Assembly (NCBI RefSeq): GCF_000419765.1
Contig: NZ_ATTQ01000011.1
Location: 1-64,000, forward strand
Reading direction: 5' to 3'
Source of the DNA: Rhizobium mongolense USDA 1844
GTDB lineage: Bacteria; Pseudomonadota; Alphaproteobacteria; Rhizobiales; Rhizobiaceae
Length of the DNA stretch: 64,000 nt
Positions 8,130 to 17,054 of the stretch are shown here, one piece after another. The notes under the pieces are model-generated. The model saw only the letters and a program-made list of their open reading frames with translations, did not search any database and was not told the DNA's origin. The first letter of the stretch is position 1, and each line of letters begins with the position of its first letter. The position numbers were made by a program, and so were the translations under genes.

Positions 8130-8960
8130 TCACGCGGTCGCCGTCAGTTCTTCTACTCGCTTGAGGTTGAGAACCGCCTTGATCGGCAGATGGTCGGAGG
8201 CGACGCGGGCAAGCGGTGTATCATGCGCCTCGACATTGGTCAGCACACCCTTGCGGTTCGACATGATGCGATCGAGCGCCAAGATCGGCAGGCGCGCCGG
8301 AAAGCTTGCGACGGCCGGGGGCTGGGCCTCAAAAGCGGATTGAAGCGTGTTGAGCGACGAACGGTCGCCGAGCCGCCATTCGTTGAGGTCGCCAAGCAGA
8401 ATGGTCGTCGCTTCGCTTCGATCGGCCATCAGCTCGACCAGCATCTGCGCCTGGCGCGCCCGCGAGTGGCGCAGAAGCCCGAAATGGGCCGCGATGATGC
8501 GGAGCTCTCCGCCATTTTCCAGTTCGAGTTCCGCAACAAGCGCCCCGCGCGGTTCAAGGCCCGGCAATTTAATCTGGTGCACGTCGCGCACCAGCCCTTT
8601 CTTGAAGAGCACGACATTGCCGTGCCAGCCGTGTGCCTTCGACATGCCCGAAACCGGAACCGGAACAAGCCCCGTCTCGCGCTCCAGGCGCGTCAGATCA
8701 AGAATCCCGGTTCGCTCCCCGAAGCGCGTATCGGCCTCCTGCAGGGCGATCACGTCAGCGCCGATTTCGTGGATAACCCGGCTCGTCCGCTCGGGATCGC
8801 AGCGCCTGTCGCCGCCGACGCATTTATGGACGTTGTATGAAGCAATCAGCGTGCCTTCGGCCCGTGGCTTTGCCGCAGCCAGCACGGCCTCCAGCCGTTT
8901 TTTCCGGTTGCGGATCGAGGCGAGAATGCTGGCGGGAAGGCTGTCTTTCCTGGCATGCAT
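8130..8960 (-). CDS. Endonuclease/exonuclease/phosphatase (EEP) family protein
   Basis: A 276-residue protein of the DNase I-like fold. Motifs are IASYNVHKCVGGD (metal-binding Asn), IALQEAD (catalytic Glu), GDLNEW (Asp and Asn) and a C-terminal SDHLPI (catalytic Asp-His pair), all in the right order. No signal peptide is seen. The ATG at 8960 is used here; an in-frame TTG at 8972 has a better-spaced GGAG. It lies directly downstream of the cardiolipin synthase gene on the same strand, an association known for phospholipase D plus EEP pairs. The substrate could be DNA or phospholipid head groups. Confidence 0.85.
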   Translation of the reverse strand: MHARKDSLPASILASIRNRKKRLEAVLAAAKPRAEGTLIASYNVHKCVGGDRRCDPERTSRVIHEIGADVIALQEADTRFGERTGILDLTRLERETGLVPVPVSGMSKAHGWHGNVVLFKKGLVRDVHQIKLPGLEPRGALVAELELENGGELRIIAAHFGLLRHSRARQAQMLVELMADRSEATTILLGDLNEWRLGDRSSLNTLQSAFEAQPPAVASFPARLPILALDRIMSNRKGVLTNVEAHDTPLARVASDHLPIKAVLNLKRVEELTATA

Positions 8961-9051
8961 CGAAGTCAACACGCGCTCCGTTGATCGAAAACGGCTCCGG
9001 TTCGGAGTATAGGCCCACGAGTAAAACTTGCCATGCTTCTATCCAAGAAAA

Positions 9052-10551
9052 TCAAAGATAAGGCGAACCCAGCCACAGGATCTTTTCAACAAGCCGCACC
9101 GCGAAAGGCCGCGACCGCAGGCTCTCCAATGTCACCGGCGCTGCAGATTTCAGCATCTCGTCGATATGCTCGTCGATCTCCGCCGCAAACCCCTCGTTCA
9201 GAACTTCGAGATCCACCTCGAAATTCAGCCTGAGCGAACGCGGATCAAGATTGGACGAACCGACATAAGTCCAGACGCCATCGACCGTCAGCAGCTTCGA
9301 GTGGCTGAAGCTGCCGGTCGAACGCCAGATGCGGCAGTAATTCTTGAGGATTTGGTCGAACTGTGCCGTCATCGCCCGGTCGACGAGGACAAGGTTGTTG
9401 ACGGCCGGGACGATGATATCGACCTCGACGCCACGCCGTGCGGCTGTCGTCAACGCGCTAATCAGCTCGCGATCCGGCAGAAAATAGGGCGACATGACGC
9501 GGATCGATTGCCGCGCAACGGAAAAGGCACCCATCAGCATCTTGTGATTGGTCTCGACGCTGCGGTCCGGTCCGGAGGCGACGACGCGCATGAGGACCGG
9601 ATCGCCGGGCTGGCGTTTAGGCGCTTCGATCCGCCACGCCTCTGCGTTCAGAACCTCGCCTGTCGTGAAGCGCCAGTCCTCGGCTGCGACATCAAAGAGA
9701 TCGGCAACGACCGAACCCGTTACGGAGAAATGGGTATCGCGGGCAAAATCATCGCCCGTCATTGCCTGGCTGAAGCCCTGGCGTATATTCATGCCGCCCG
9801 TCAGTGCCACACGCCCGTCGATGATGATGATTTTCCGGTGCGTGCGGAGATTTGCATATGGCAACCGCAGGCCCATGATGACATTGCCGTTGAAGACTGA
9901 AACCGTCACCCCGCCGTCGGCGAGATATCCAAGGATACTGGGCACCGAGTATCGAGCACCGACGGCATCGATCAGCACGCGCACCTCGACGCCGCGTTGT
10001 GTCGCCGCAATCAGCGCATCGGCGATGCGCAGGCCGGTCTTGTCGCGATCGAAAATATAAGTCTCAAGCAGAACGCTCCGCTCAGCCCCGTCGATTGCGG
10101 CCTTCATGGCTGCGTAGGCATCATCGCCCGTTTCCAGCATGTCGATCGAATTGCCGGTCGTCAGCGGATAGCGGGCGACGCGATCGCCGAGCGTCTGCAA
10201 AGCTGCAAAGCGCCGCCCGTAATTGCTGATGATCGTCTCCGGCTCCGCATCGAAACTTGCAAGCTCATCAAGGTCGGCTGGCGGCAGCAAGGCATCGCGG
10301 CGCAGGCTCAGGGATTTGCGGCGAATGCGGTTGATCCCGGCGATCGCGTAAAGTACCGCGCCGATAATCGGAGACAGGATGATGACGCCGACCCAGCCAA
10401 TTGCGGCGCGTACCTCTTCCTTCGTCATGGCCGCATGGATTGCCGCAGCGGTCCCCATGCCGAGGGATATGACGAAAAGGATATGCGGCCAATAGGTCGA
10501 TATGAGATAAAACATTGGAGGAAGATATAGCTTGAAAACGGCGGCGTTCAA
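9052..10551 (-). CDS. cls: Cardiolipin synthase (phospholipase D family)
   Basis: Inner-membrane enzyme that condenses two phosphatidylglycerol molecules to cardiolipin. The frame is 499 residues, normal for the family. Two N-terminal membrane segments are followed by two HKD motifs, HRKIIIIDG near residue 237 and HSKLLTVDG near residue 416. The start is uncertain: TTG at 10551 follows GAGGGA, while ATG at 10515 gives the compact start MFYLISTYWPHIL. The gene stands between the EEP nuclease and treZ on the same strand. Confidence 0.92.
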   Translation of the reverse strand: MNAAVFKLYLPPMFYLISTYWPHILFVISLGMGTAAAIHAAMTKEEVRAAIGWVGVIILSPIIGAVLYAIAGINRIRRKSLSLRRDALLPPADLDELASFDAEPETIISNYGRRFAALQTLGDRVARYPLTTGNSIDMLETGDDAYAAMKAAIDGAERSVLLETYIFDRDKTGLRIADALIAATQRGVEVRVLIDAVGARYSVPSILGYLADGGVTVSVFNGNVIMGLRLPYANLRTHRKIIIIDGRVALTGGMNIRQGFSQAMTGDDFARDTHFSVTGSVVADLFDVAAEDWRFTTGEVLNAEAWRIEAPKRQPGDPVLMRVVASGPDRSVETNHKMLMGAFSVARQSIRVMSPYFLPDRELISALTTAARRGVEVDIIVPAVNNLVLVDRAMTAQFDQILKNYCRIWRSTGSFSHSKLLTVDGVWTYVGSSNLDPRSLRLNFEVDLEVLNEGFAAEIDEHIDEMLKSAAPVTLESLRSRPFAVRLVEKILWLGSPYL

Positions 10552-10591
10552 TTCGCCACCGTTCCCTCAAAATGCGAAAATTTCCGCGCTG

Positions 10592-12418
10592 CTATTTTAC
10601 CAGCCGAGGATCGATCGCAAACACCAAAGAACGGGCTGCAAGCTTGCCATCACCCGGCTGAACAGCGTTGCGGCCCAGGCGATTAAAGATTGCCGCACCG
10701 TCGAAAGCCGGCACGGCGAGCGGGGTGTCGGCCAGGTTCGCACGAAGCTCCAGCGTGCTGGTACCGAAGGTCCAGTCGATTGCCAGCGCGCCATCGACGC
10801 TTTCCAATGCCGTGCTTGCGACGCGTTCCGGCTTCTTCAACAACGGCACGACATAGCTGTGCCGCAGGCCGATGAGCTCGCGTACATAGGTCTTCCAGCG
10901 TATGCCTTCGTCACTGTCGAACCGCTGCCATTGAAGCTTTGAATGCGCGAAGGTCGAGACTGCGTTCGGATCCGGCAAATCGTCCGGCGTCTTGCCTTCC
11001 TTCAGACCGCCGAAACCTTCCGCTTCCGCCGCCCGCCCTTTGCGGACAAGCTCGCCAAGCTCGCCGGCGTAGTCGCTGAAGAAGTGGAACGGCTGCGTCT
11101 CGCCATATTCGTCCCCCATGAAGAGGAACGGCACCTGCGGCGAGAGAACCAAGATCGCGGCCAGCATCTCGACCATGTCGGGATCTGCAAGGCTGACCAA
11201 GCGCTCGCCGAAGGCACGGTTGCCAACTTGGTCGTGGTTCTGGAGAAAGTTGATGAAGGCCTGCGGCGGGAGATAAACCCGCTCACCCTTCGGCACTTCA
11301 GGCGGATTGCCACGGTCTGGAAACACAAAGCCGTGCTGCATCGCGAGCTTCGTCTTTTCCCAGAGATCGGATGCAAAGGGCCGATAGTGGCCGTCGGTTT
11401 CGCCGGTCGCGATGATGTGAGCGACGTGATGGAAGTCATCGTTCCATTCCGCTGTAAAGGTCTTGACCCTTCCGCCGCCGTCCCGCTCGAGCAGGCTCAC
11501 GAGATTGCGCTGATCCTCGACGACAAGATGCACCGCGCGATCGGCAAAGGCGTTGCCGACTTCCACCGACAGCTGCTCGAGGATGTGCTGCTTCGACGTA
11601 TCGCAAATCTGCTCCACCGCATCGAGCCGGAGGCCATCGAGCCGGAATTCACCGATCCAATAGAGCGCATTTTCGATGAAGTAGCGGCGTACCGGCTCCT
11701 GTCCGAAATCGATCGCCGCACCCCACGGCGTATTGCGATCGAAGCGGAAGAACTCGGGCGCATACCCGTGCAGGTAGTTTCCATCCGGGCCGAAATGGTT
11801 ATAGACAACATCGAGCAGCACCATGAGGCCGTGGCCATGTGCTGCGTCGATGAATGCCTTGAAGTCGTCCGGCGTTCCGTATGCTGAATGCGGCGCATAG
11901 TGCAGGACGCCGTCATAGCCCCATCCGCGCGTGCCTGAAAATTGCGCGACGGGCATGACTTCGATTGCCGTAAAGCCCATCTCGGCCAGACGGCCGAGTC
12001 TTTCGGCGGCCGCGTTGAAGGTGCCCTCCCCCGTGAAGGCGCCTATATGGATTTCGCTGATCACCGCCTCTTCCCAGGGCCTTCCCTTCCAGGCGCCATT
12101 CACCCACTGATAGGAAGGCTCCACGATCAGCGACGGACCGTGCACATCGCCGGCCTGCTCCCGGGAAGCAGGATCGGGCACGGCACTGCCATCTCCAAGA
12201 ACGAAGGCATATGCGTCGCCCACCTTCGCTTCTGCAACCGTCAGCTCAAACCAGCCGTCGGCGGACCGGTTCATAAGCCTGTCTTTGCCGCAAGAACGGA
12301 GTGTCATTTCCTTTTGCCCCGGCGCCCAGATGCGAAAGTCGACGCAGTTCGCCCCGATCCTAGGACCCCAGCTCTTTTGGCCTTGCGCGGCAGAGCCTGC
12401 TTTCGAAGCCTGATGCAT
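10592..12418 (-). CDS. treZ: Malto-oligosyltrehalose trehalohydrolase
   Basis: Releases trehalose from the end of maltooligosyl-trehalose made by TreY. The 608-residue GH13 enzyme has an N-terminal beta-sandwich (WGPRIGANCVDFRIWAPG) and the catalytic barrel with DVVYNHFGPDGNY, GLRLDAVEQI, VVEDQRN and FLQNHDQVGN. The ATG at 12418 follows AGGGGCG. No treY or treS lies in the window, so the partner enzyme must be elsewhere. Trehalose is an osmoprotectant, which suits the stress-related genes that follow. Confidence 0.95.
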   Translation of the reverse strand: MHQASKAGSAAQGQKSWGPRIGANCVDFRIWAPGQKEMTLRSCGKDRLMNRSADGWFELTVAEAKVGDAYAFVLGDGSAVPDPASREQAGDVHGPSLIVEPSYQWVNGAWKGRPWEEAVISEIHIGAFTGEGTFNAAAERLGRLAEMGFTAIEVMPVAQFSGTRGWGYDGVLHYAPHSAYGTPDDFKAFIDAAHGHGLMVLLDVVYNHFGPDGNYLHGYAPEFFRFDRNTPWGAAIDFGQEPVRRYFIENALYWIGEFRLDGLRLDAVEQICDTSKQHILEQLSVEVGNAFADRAVHLVVEDQRNLVSLLERDGGGRVKTFTAEWNDDFHHVAHIIATGETDGHYRPFASDLWEKTKLAMQHGFVFPDRGNPPEVPKGERVYLPPQAFINFLQNHDQVGNRAFGERLVSLADPDMVEMLAAILVLSPQVPFLFMGDEYGETQPFHFFSDYAGELGELVRKGRAAEAEGFGGLKEGKTPDDLPDPNAVSTFAHSKLQWQRFDSDEGIRWKTYVRELIGLRHSYVVPLLKKPERVASTALESVDGALAIDWTFGTSTLELRANLADTPLAVPAFDGAAIFNRLGRNAVQPGDGKLAARSLVFAIDPRLVK

Positions 12419-12492
12419 AAATCGCCCCTGACTGACCTGGGTGTTTTCAACTCCTCTTCAAAGTCATGAAGGGCGCCACTTGTTCCCAGGCT

Positions 12493-12517
12493 GGAACAAA
12501 CACCGCGTGGATCGGTT
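12493..12517 (+). promoter_or_regulatory. EcfG/RpoE2-like promoter upstream of udgX
   Basis: GGAAC (12493-12497), 16 bases, then GGTT (12514-12517), close to the GGAAC-N16-CGTT consensus of the alphaproteobacterial general stress sigma factor. It lies 29 bases before the start of the UdgX-like gene on the same strand. One mismatch in the -10 element. Confidence 0.5.
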
Positions 12518-12546
12518 GCAGATGAAGACGAAAGAAGGAAGCTTCC

Positions 12547-13188
12547 ATGACCATCGTGCCCAAATTCGGTCCGGCCTTCACACTTGAGAATGCAGAGGCC
12601 AAAGGTCTCGATCAATTAAAACGGCAGGCCGAACATTGCACGCGTTGTGACCTTTATAAGAACGCCACCCAGCTCGTCTTCGGCGAAGGCCCGCCCACGG
12701 CCGAGATCGTGCTGGTTGGCGAGCAGCCCGGGGACAGGGAAGATCTGGCGGGCAAGCCCTTTGTCGGCCCCGCTGGACGCCTGCTCGATCAGTGTCTGAA
12801 AGAGGCGGGCCTCGAGCGCTCCCACTGCTACGTCACCAATGCCGTCAAGCACTTCAAATTCGAGATGCGCGGCAAGCGCCGTATGCATTCCAAGCCAAAT
12901 GCCGGAGAGATCCAGAGCTGCGCGTGGTGGCTCGGTGGCGAGCTCGATATTCTCCAGCCGAAACTCGTCGTTGCGCTGGGTGCTACAGCACTGTATTCGC
13001 TGCTCGGCCCTAAAGTGAAGGTCACCGCCGAGCGGGGCCATGTTCTTCAGCCGGCAAACCATCCTCCGGTTCTGGTGACCATTCATCCTTCTTACCTTCT
13101 GCGCATTCGCGACGAGGAAGATGCCCGCGCGAACCGCGAGCATTTCGTGCAGGATCTGGCGAAGGCCGTAGCATTTCAGGTCCGTTGA
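12547..13188 (+). CDS. udgX: UdgX-like uracil-DNA glycosylase with Fe-S cluster
   Basis: Uracil-DNA glycosylase superfamily protein of 213 residues. Visible are the cluster cysteines C31-x-x-C34 and later C94 and C125, the GEQPGDRED motif (58-66), and HPSYLLR near 180. Residues 110-114 read KRRMH in an insertion that matches the KRRIH loop of UdgX. There the histidine bonds covalently to the abasic site after uracil removal, so uracil-bearing DNA is trapped. Here that histidine is His114 and the loop has Met for Ile. Ordinary family 4 enzymes lack this loop. A stress-type promoter lies upstream. Confidence 0.88.
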   Translation: MTIVPKFGPAFTLENAEAKGLDQLKRQAEHCTRCDLYKNATQLVFGEGPPTAEIVLVGEQPGDREDLAGKPFVGPAGRLLDQCLKEAGLERSHCYVTNAVKHFKFEMRGKRRMHSKPNAGEIQSCAWWLGGELDILQPKLVVALGATALYSLLGPKVKVTAERGHVLQPANHPPVLVTIHPSYLLRIRDEEDARANREHFVQDLAKAVAFQVR

Positions 13189-13263
13189 CCGGCTTATTAT
13201 GCTGCAGCGCAAATAATTTTTTGCATCGTGTCAAAATTCTTCTTGAATATCCCCGATTCCTCT

Positions 13264-13288
13264 GGAACCATCGCGCCAGTCTAGCGTT
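13264..13288 (+). promoter_or_regulatory. EcfG/RpoE2 consensus promoter upstream of the DUF2934 gene
   Basis: GGAAC (13264-13268), exactly 16 bases, then CGTT (13285-13288): a perfect match to the alphaproteobacterial EcfG consensus. It lies 32 bases before the ATG of the DUF2934 gene. Confidence 0.7.
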
Positions 13289-13320
13289 TGACTGCGGGAT
13301 GATGTGACTGGAGATCAGCG

Positions 13321-13575
13321 ATGACAGAAACTCGGGAAGAGTGGATTAAAAAACGTGCATACGCCCTCTGGGAAGAAGAGGGACATCCTACCGGACGAGA
13401 TTCCATGCATTGGGAGCAGGCAAAGAAAGAGCGTGAAAAGCTCGAAAGTTCTGCTGCGTCGAAGGACGGCAAGGAAGTCAAGACCAGGGGCAAACGCACC
13501 GCACCCCCCGGAACGAAAAGCAACGGCGCTGCAAAGCCGGCTCCGAAGCGTGCCGTCAGCCGCAAGTCTGCCTGA
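13321..13575 (+). CDS. DUF2934 domain protein
   Basis: An 84-residue protein. Its N-terminal half (EEWIKKRAYALWEEEGHPTGRD) is the DUF2934 signature, a short helical motif with W-E-x-E-G-x-P, common in rhizobia. The C-terminal half is lysine- and alanine-rich, low complexity and basic, ending KRAVSRKSA, suggestive of nucleic-acid contact. ATG 13321 follows GGAGATCAGCG. A perfect EcfG promoter lies upstream, so it is probably induced in the general stress response. The molecular function is unknown. Confidence 0.85.
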   Translation: MTETREEWIKKRAYALWEEEGHPTGRDSMHWEQAKKEREKLESSAASKDGKEVKTRGKRTAPPGTKSNGAAKPAPKRAVSRKSA

Positions 13576-13656
13576 ACGCATTCGATATTTGAGTTTCAAG
13601 ATGCGGACGCTGCGCCAGCTGCGCCCGCAGCTGTTGTCATATGACTGAATTACTTG

Positions 13657-13719
13657 CGCTTTAGGGTGTTTGCAAAGCGTGGAACGTGCGGGATAGATCG
13701 GCCAAATGACCCTAAAGCG
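13657..13719. repeat. Interspersed palindromic repeat
   Basis: Perfect 11-bp inverted repeats, CGCTTTAGGGT (13657-13667) and ACCCTAAAGCG (13709-13719), enclose about 40 bases. This resembles the short palindromic intergenic elements scattered in rhizobial genomes. It lies in the gap between the DUF2934 gene and the small membrane ORFs. Confidence 0.45.
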
Positions 13720-13760
13720 GTGTCCGCTTCAAAAAAGGCTGCAAAACGGCCAGCAATGGC

Positions 13761-13785
13761 GGAACCAATTTTTTCGTCGGCTGTT
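13761..13785 (+). promoter_or_regulatory. EcfG/RpoE2-like promoter upstream of two small membrane ORFs
   Basis: GGAAC (13761-13765), 16 bases, then TGTT (13782-13785), one mismatch to the consensus. It lies 23 bases before the ATG of a 25-codon ORF. Confidence 0.45.
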
Positions 13786-13808
13786 AGTGGCGAAATGGGA
13801 GGCTTGCC

Positions 13809-13886
13809 ATGAATAGGGGTTACTTCGACACCATTCTCGTTTCGCTTATCGTGGCGGGTTGCTACATTTTGATCGCACCGTTGTGA
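13809..13886 (+). CDS. 25-residue hydrophobic peptide
   Basis: A short frame, MNRGYFDTILVSLIVAGCYI and five more residues, preceded by GGGAGGCTTGCC at correct spacing. It would form a single membrane helix. It is followed eight bases later by another small membrane ORF, and an EcfG-like promoter lies just upstream. No family recognised. The strong ribosome site and promoter favour a genuine stress-induced membrane peptide. Confidence 0.5.
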   Translation: MNRGYFDTILVSLIVAGCYILIAPL

Positions 13887-13894
13887 GGGCGGAG

Positions 13895-14065
13895 ATGCTG
13901 ATTTTATCACTCGCCGCGTTTCTCTACCTCGTCCTTGCGCTCGGTCTCGTCGTCGCAATCGACAACATGGTTGGCCTTGTCTTCCGCGAAACCCGCTCGC
14001 AGTCCGGCCGCCTGTTTAACTTCGGCAAGGCATTGTCCGGTTTCCAACGGCTTTCTCGCAAATAG
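13895..14065 (+). CDS. Small single-span membrane protein
   Basis: A 56-residue frame from ATG 13895, preceded by GAGGGCGGAG. It has one strong membrane helix (LILSLAAFLYLVLALGLVVAI) and a basic tail rich in R, S, G and K. It sits eight bases after the 25-residue peptide and probably shares its transcript. Function unknown. A longer frame opens at 13859 but would overlap the upstream peptide. Confidence 0.5.
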   Translation: MLILSLAAFLYLVLALGLVVAIDNMVGLVFRETRSQSGRLFNFGKALSGFQRLSRK

Positions 14066-14227
14066 CACAGGCGAAAGTCCGGATCAGTAGCCTTGCTTCC
14101 TCAACGTTAAGGTTATTTCTAAAATCCTCTTTCCGAACGCTCCAAGGCCTCTATTTTGCCTTTCGCAGATGGCCTGAATTCCCGAGCGAATTCGCCTCGT
14201 TGCGGTCCGATCATGAAGGCGGTTTGA

Positions 14228-16951
14228 ATGACCCGGCGCGAAGACGGCGTTTGGCCGAAGGGTGGCGGAAATATTGGCGAAATATTGCGCAATGCCGACT
14301 TCAGCGTTTCAGGCCTTGGGCCTGTGAAGGGCTGGCCTGTTTGTCTCAGGTATATTGTCGAAGTTGTATTGAATTCGCGCCAGCCGAAATTCGTCGCCTG
14401 GGGGCCCGACCTTGCCTTCATCTACAACGACGCCTACGTGCCGATTTTCCCGGATCGTCATCCAGGCGCGCTGGGCAAACCCTTCACGGAAGTCTGGAGC
14501 GATATCTGGCCGCAATTCGAACCGATCGTCCACGCCACGCTCAAAGGCGAATCTCATATCTTCGAGGAATTGCTCATTCCGATGCGGCGGGACGGACGCA
14601 CGGAGGACACCTGGTTCACCTTTTCCTATACGCCACTTCGCGACGAAACAGGCGCAATTGGTGGTCTGCTTTGTGCGACCATGGAAGTTTCGGCGCAGGT
14701 CATCGCCAAGCGGCGCGAACGTCACGCGCTTGACGAGCTGCGGTTGAAATCCGACGCACTTTCGATCGTCAATGCAGCCGGTGCTGCCATCACGGCCGAA
14801 CTCAATATCGACCGTTTGACACAGATTGCCGTTGATGCCGGCGTGGCGCTGACGGGAGCGGAATTTGGCGCGTTCTTTTACAACGTCGATGACGGAGAAG
14901 GCGGAAGCTACATGCTCTACGCGCTTTCGGGCGTCGAGCGGAAGAACTTCGAAAAATTTCCGATGCCGCGCAATACAAAGGTCTTCGCGCCGACCTTCAA
15001 CGGCGAAGGTGTCGTGCGTTCCGACGATATCCTGCTTGACCCCCGTTACGGGCACAACGCTCCTTATGCCGGCATGCCAAACGGCCATCTGCCGGTACGA
15101 AGTTATCTCGCAGTGCCGGTAAAATCCCGCAGCGGGGCAGTCATCGGCGGCCTCTTTTTCGGCCACGCGCAGCCCGGCCGCTTCACCGGTGCGGCGGAGG
15201 CGAGTCTTGTCAGCCTGGCCGGTCAGGCGGCTGTCGCAATCGACAATGCCCGTCTGCTGCACGCTGCCGACATGGAGATCGCCCGGCGCAGCAGCATCGA
15301 AAGCCAACTGCGCAGGCTCAACGAAACGTTGGAACTGCGCGTTGCCAATGAGATCGCCGAGCGCCAACAGGCCGAAGCTGCCCTGCAGCAATCACAGAAA
15401 ATGGAGTCGATTGGCAAGCTCACGGGCGGTGTCGCCCATGATTTCAACAATCTGCTGCAGGTCATCTCGGGCAATCTCCAACTCCTGGGTAAGGACGTCC
15501 CGAACGATGGTCGCGCCAAGGAGCGGATTTCAAACGCGCTTGCCGCCGTGGAACGGGGCTCACGGCTGGCAAACCATTTGCTCGCCTTCGGCCGCCGTCA
15601 GGCGCTGGAGCCGAAGGTCATCAATATGGGCCGTCTCGTGACCGGCATGGATGATATGCTTCGCCGCGCGCTGGGCGAGGAGGTCGAAATCGAGACAATG
15701 GTTTCCGGTGGCCTCTGGAATACCTTTGCCGATCCGGTCCAGATTGAAAATGTGGTTCTCAACCTCACCATCAATTCGCGGGACGCGATGGAAGGGTCCG
15801 GCAAGCTGACGATCGAGGTTGGTAATGCATTTCTCGACGATTCCTATTGCCGGATCCATCCGGAAGTGACCGCTGGTCAGTATGTCGTGCTCGCCGTTAC
15901 CGATAGCGGGTGCGGGATGCCGCCGGAGGTCATGGTGCAGGCCTTCGAGCCCTTCTTCACTACCAAGCCCGAAGGCAGGGGCACTGGCCTCGGGCTTTCG
16001 ATGGTCTACGGCTTCGTCAAGCAATCGGGCGGGCATGTGAAGATCTACAGCGAGGTTGGAGAAGGAACGACGATCAAGCTCTATCTGCCTCGCTCGTTCC
16101 AGACCGAGGACCGCGTGGCCAGCAACGAGGCACCACCATCGGTCGGCGGCACGGAAACCATCCTCGTCGCGGAGGACGACGAGGGCGTGCGGGCCACTGT
16201 CGTCGAGATGCTGACCGATCTCGGCTATTACGTGTTGAAGGCCCGCGATGCGCAGAGCGCACTTACCGTCATCGAAAGCGGTGCGCATATCGATATGCTA
16301 TTTACGGACGTCGTCATGCCAGGTCCGTTGAAGAGCCCCGAGCTCGTGCGCATGGCGCGCCAACGCCTTCCGAACATCGCAGTTCTCTATACCTCCGGCT
16401 ATACGGAAAACTCGATCGTCCATGACGGCCGCCTCGATCCCGGCCTCGAACTTCTCTCCAAGCCCTATACACGGGAGGCGCTTGCGCGGAAGATCCGCCT
16501 GGTGCTTGACCACAATGCCCGCCGCCTCCATGCCACGGCCGGACCGGCCGACATCCCCGGTCCCACACCGCCGGAGATCATGCATGCCAAACTCAAGCTG
16601 TTGCTGGTGGAGGACGATGCATTCATCCGCATGGACACGACAGAAGTACTTCACGAGCTGGGTTATGAGGTGATCGATGTCGAAAGCGGGGAACAGGGTG
16701 TCGAGATCCTGGTGCATACAAAGATCGATATCATCGTCGTCGATGTCGGCTTGCCGGGCATGTCTGGCCCCGCCTTCGCTGCCAAGGCAAGAGAAGTACT
16801 GCCATCCGTTGGGTTGGTATTTGCCACAGGAAATAGCCAGCTTCCGGACGCCAGTCGTTTGTCCGGCTCGGTCCTACTGTCGAAACCCTTCAGCAGCAGA
16901 GCCCTCGACCTGGCGGTGAAGACCGCGGCTCAGCAAAGGCCGATCGCTTAG
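14228..16951 (+). CDS. Hybrid sensor histidine kinase with two receiver domains
   Basis: A 907-residue soluble signalling protein with no membrane segment. Order: PAS-like domain (about 25-155), GAF domain (about 180-330), coiled-coil linker, HisKA with the H-box GGVAHDFNNLLQ (phospho-accepting His404), HATPase with N and G boxes (INSRDAM, GRGTGLGLSM), then two receiver domains with acceptors Asp694 (FTDVVMPGP) and Asp839 (VVDVGLPGM). The lack of a separate regulator suggests an internal phosphorelay. The signal is unknown; PAS and GAF domains often sense redox, light or small ligands. ATG 14228 has only a weak ribosome site. Confidence 0.92.
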   Translation: MTRREDGVWPKGGGNIGEILRNADFSVSGLGPVKGWPVCLRYIVEVVLNSRQPKFVAWGPDLAFIYNDAYVPIFPDRHPGALGKPFTEVWSDIWPQFEPIVHATLKGESHIFEELLIPMRRDGRTEDTWFTFSYTPLRDETGAIGGLLCATMEVSAQVIAKRRERHALDELRLKSDALSIVNAAGAAITAELNIDRLTQIAVDAGVALTGAEFGAFFYNVDDGEGGSYMLYALSGVERKNFEKFPMPRNTKVFAPTFNGEGVVRSDDILLDPRYGHNAPYAGMPNGHLPVRSYLAVPVKSRSGAVIGGLFFGHAQPGRFTGAAEASLVSLAGQAAVAIDNARLLHAADMEIARRSSIESQLRRLNETLELRVANEIAERQQAEAALQQSQKMESIGKLTGGVAHDFNNLLQVISGNLQLLGKDVPNDGRAKERISNALAAVERGSRLANHLLAFGRRQALEPKVINMGRLVTGMDDMLRRALGEEVEIETMVSGGLWNTFADPVQIENVVLNLTINSRDAMEGSGKLTIEVGNAFLDDSYCRIHPEVTAGQYVVLAVTDSGCGMPPEVMVQAFEPFFTTKPEGRGTGLGLSMVYGFVKQSGGHVKIYSEVGEGTTIKLYLPRSFQTEDRVASNEAPPSVGGTETILVAEDDEGVRATVVEMLTDLGYYVLKARDAQSALTVIESGAHIDMLFTDVVMPGPLKSPELVRMARQRLPNIAVLYTSGYTENSIVHDGRLDPGLELLSKPYTREALARKIRLVLDHNARRLHATAGPADIPGPTPPEIMHAKLKLLLVEDDAFIRMDTTEVLHELGYEVIDVESGEQGVEILVHTKIDIIVVDVGLPGMSGPAFAAKAREVLPSVGLVFATGNSQLPDASRLSGSVLLSKPFSSRALDLAVKTAAQQRPIA

Positions 16952-16998
16952 CTGCACCAAGCACGCTCCTCCTACGTCAAAATCCCAGGCATGACTCC

Positions 16999-17023
16999 GG
17001 AACTTTTGCAGGGCCTCGCGGTT
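16999..17023 (+). promoter_or_regulatory. EcfG/RpoE2-like promoter of the ku operon
   Basis: GGAAC (16999-17003), 16 bases, then GGTT (17020-17023). It lies 31 bases before the first gene of the four-gene unit that ends with ku. One mismatch to GGAAC-N16-CGTT. Confidence 0.5.
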
Positions 17024-17054
17024 CAATCTCTTTGCAAACAAGAGGAGGCAAAAT

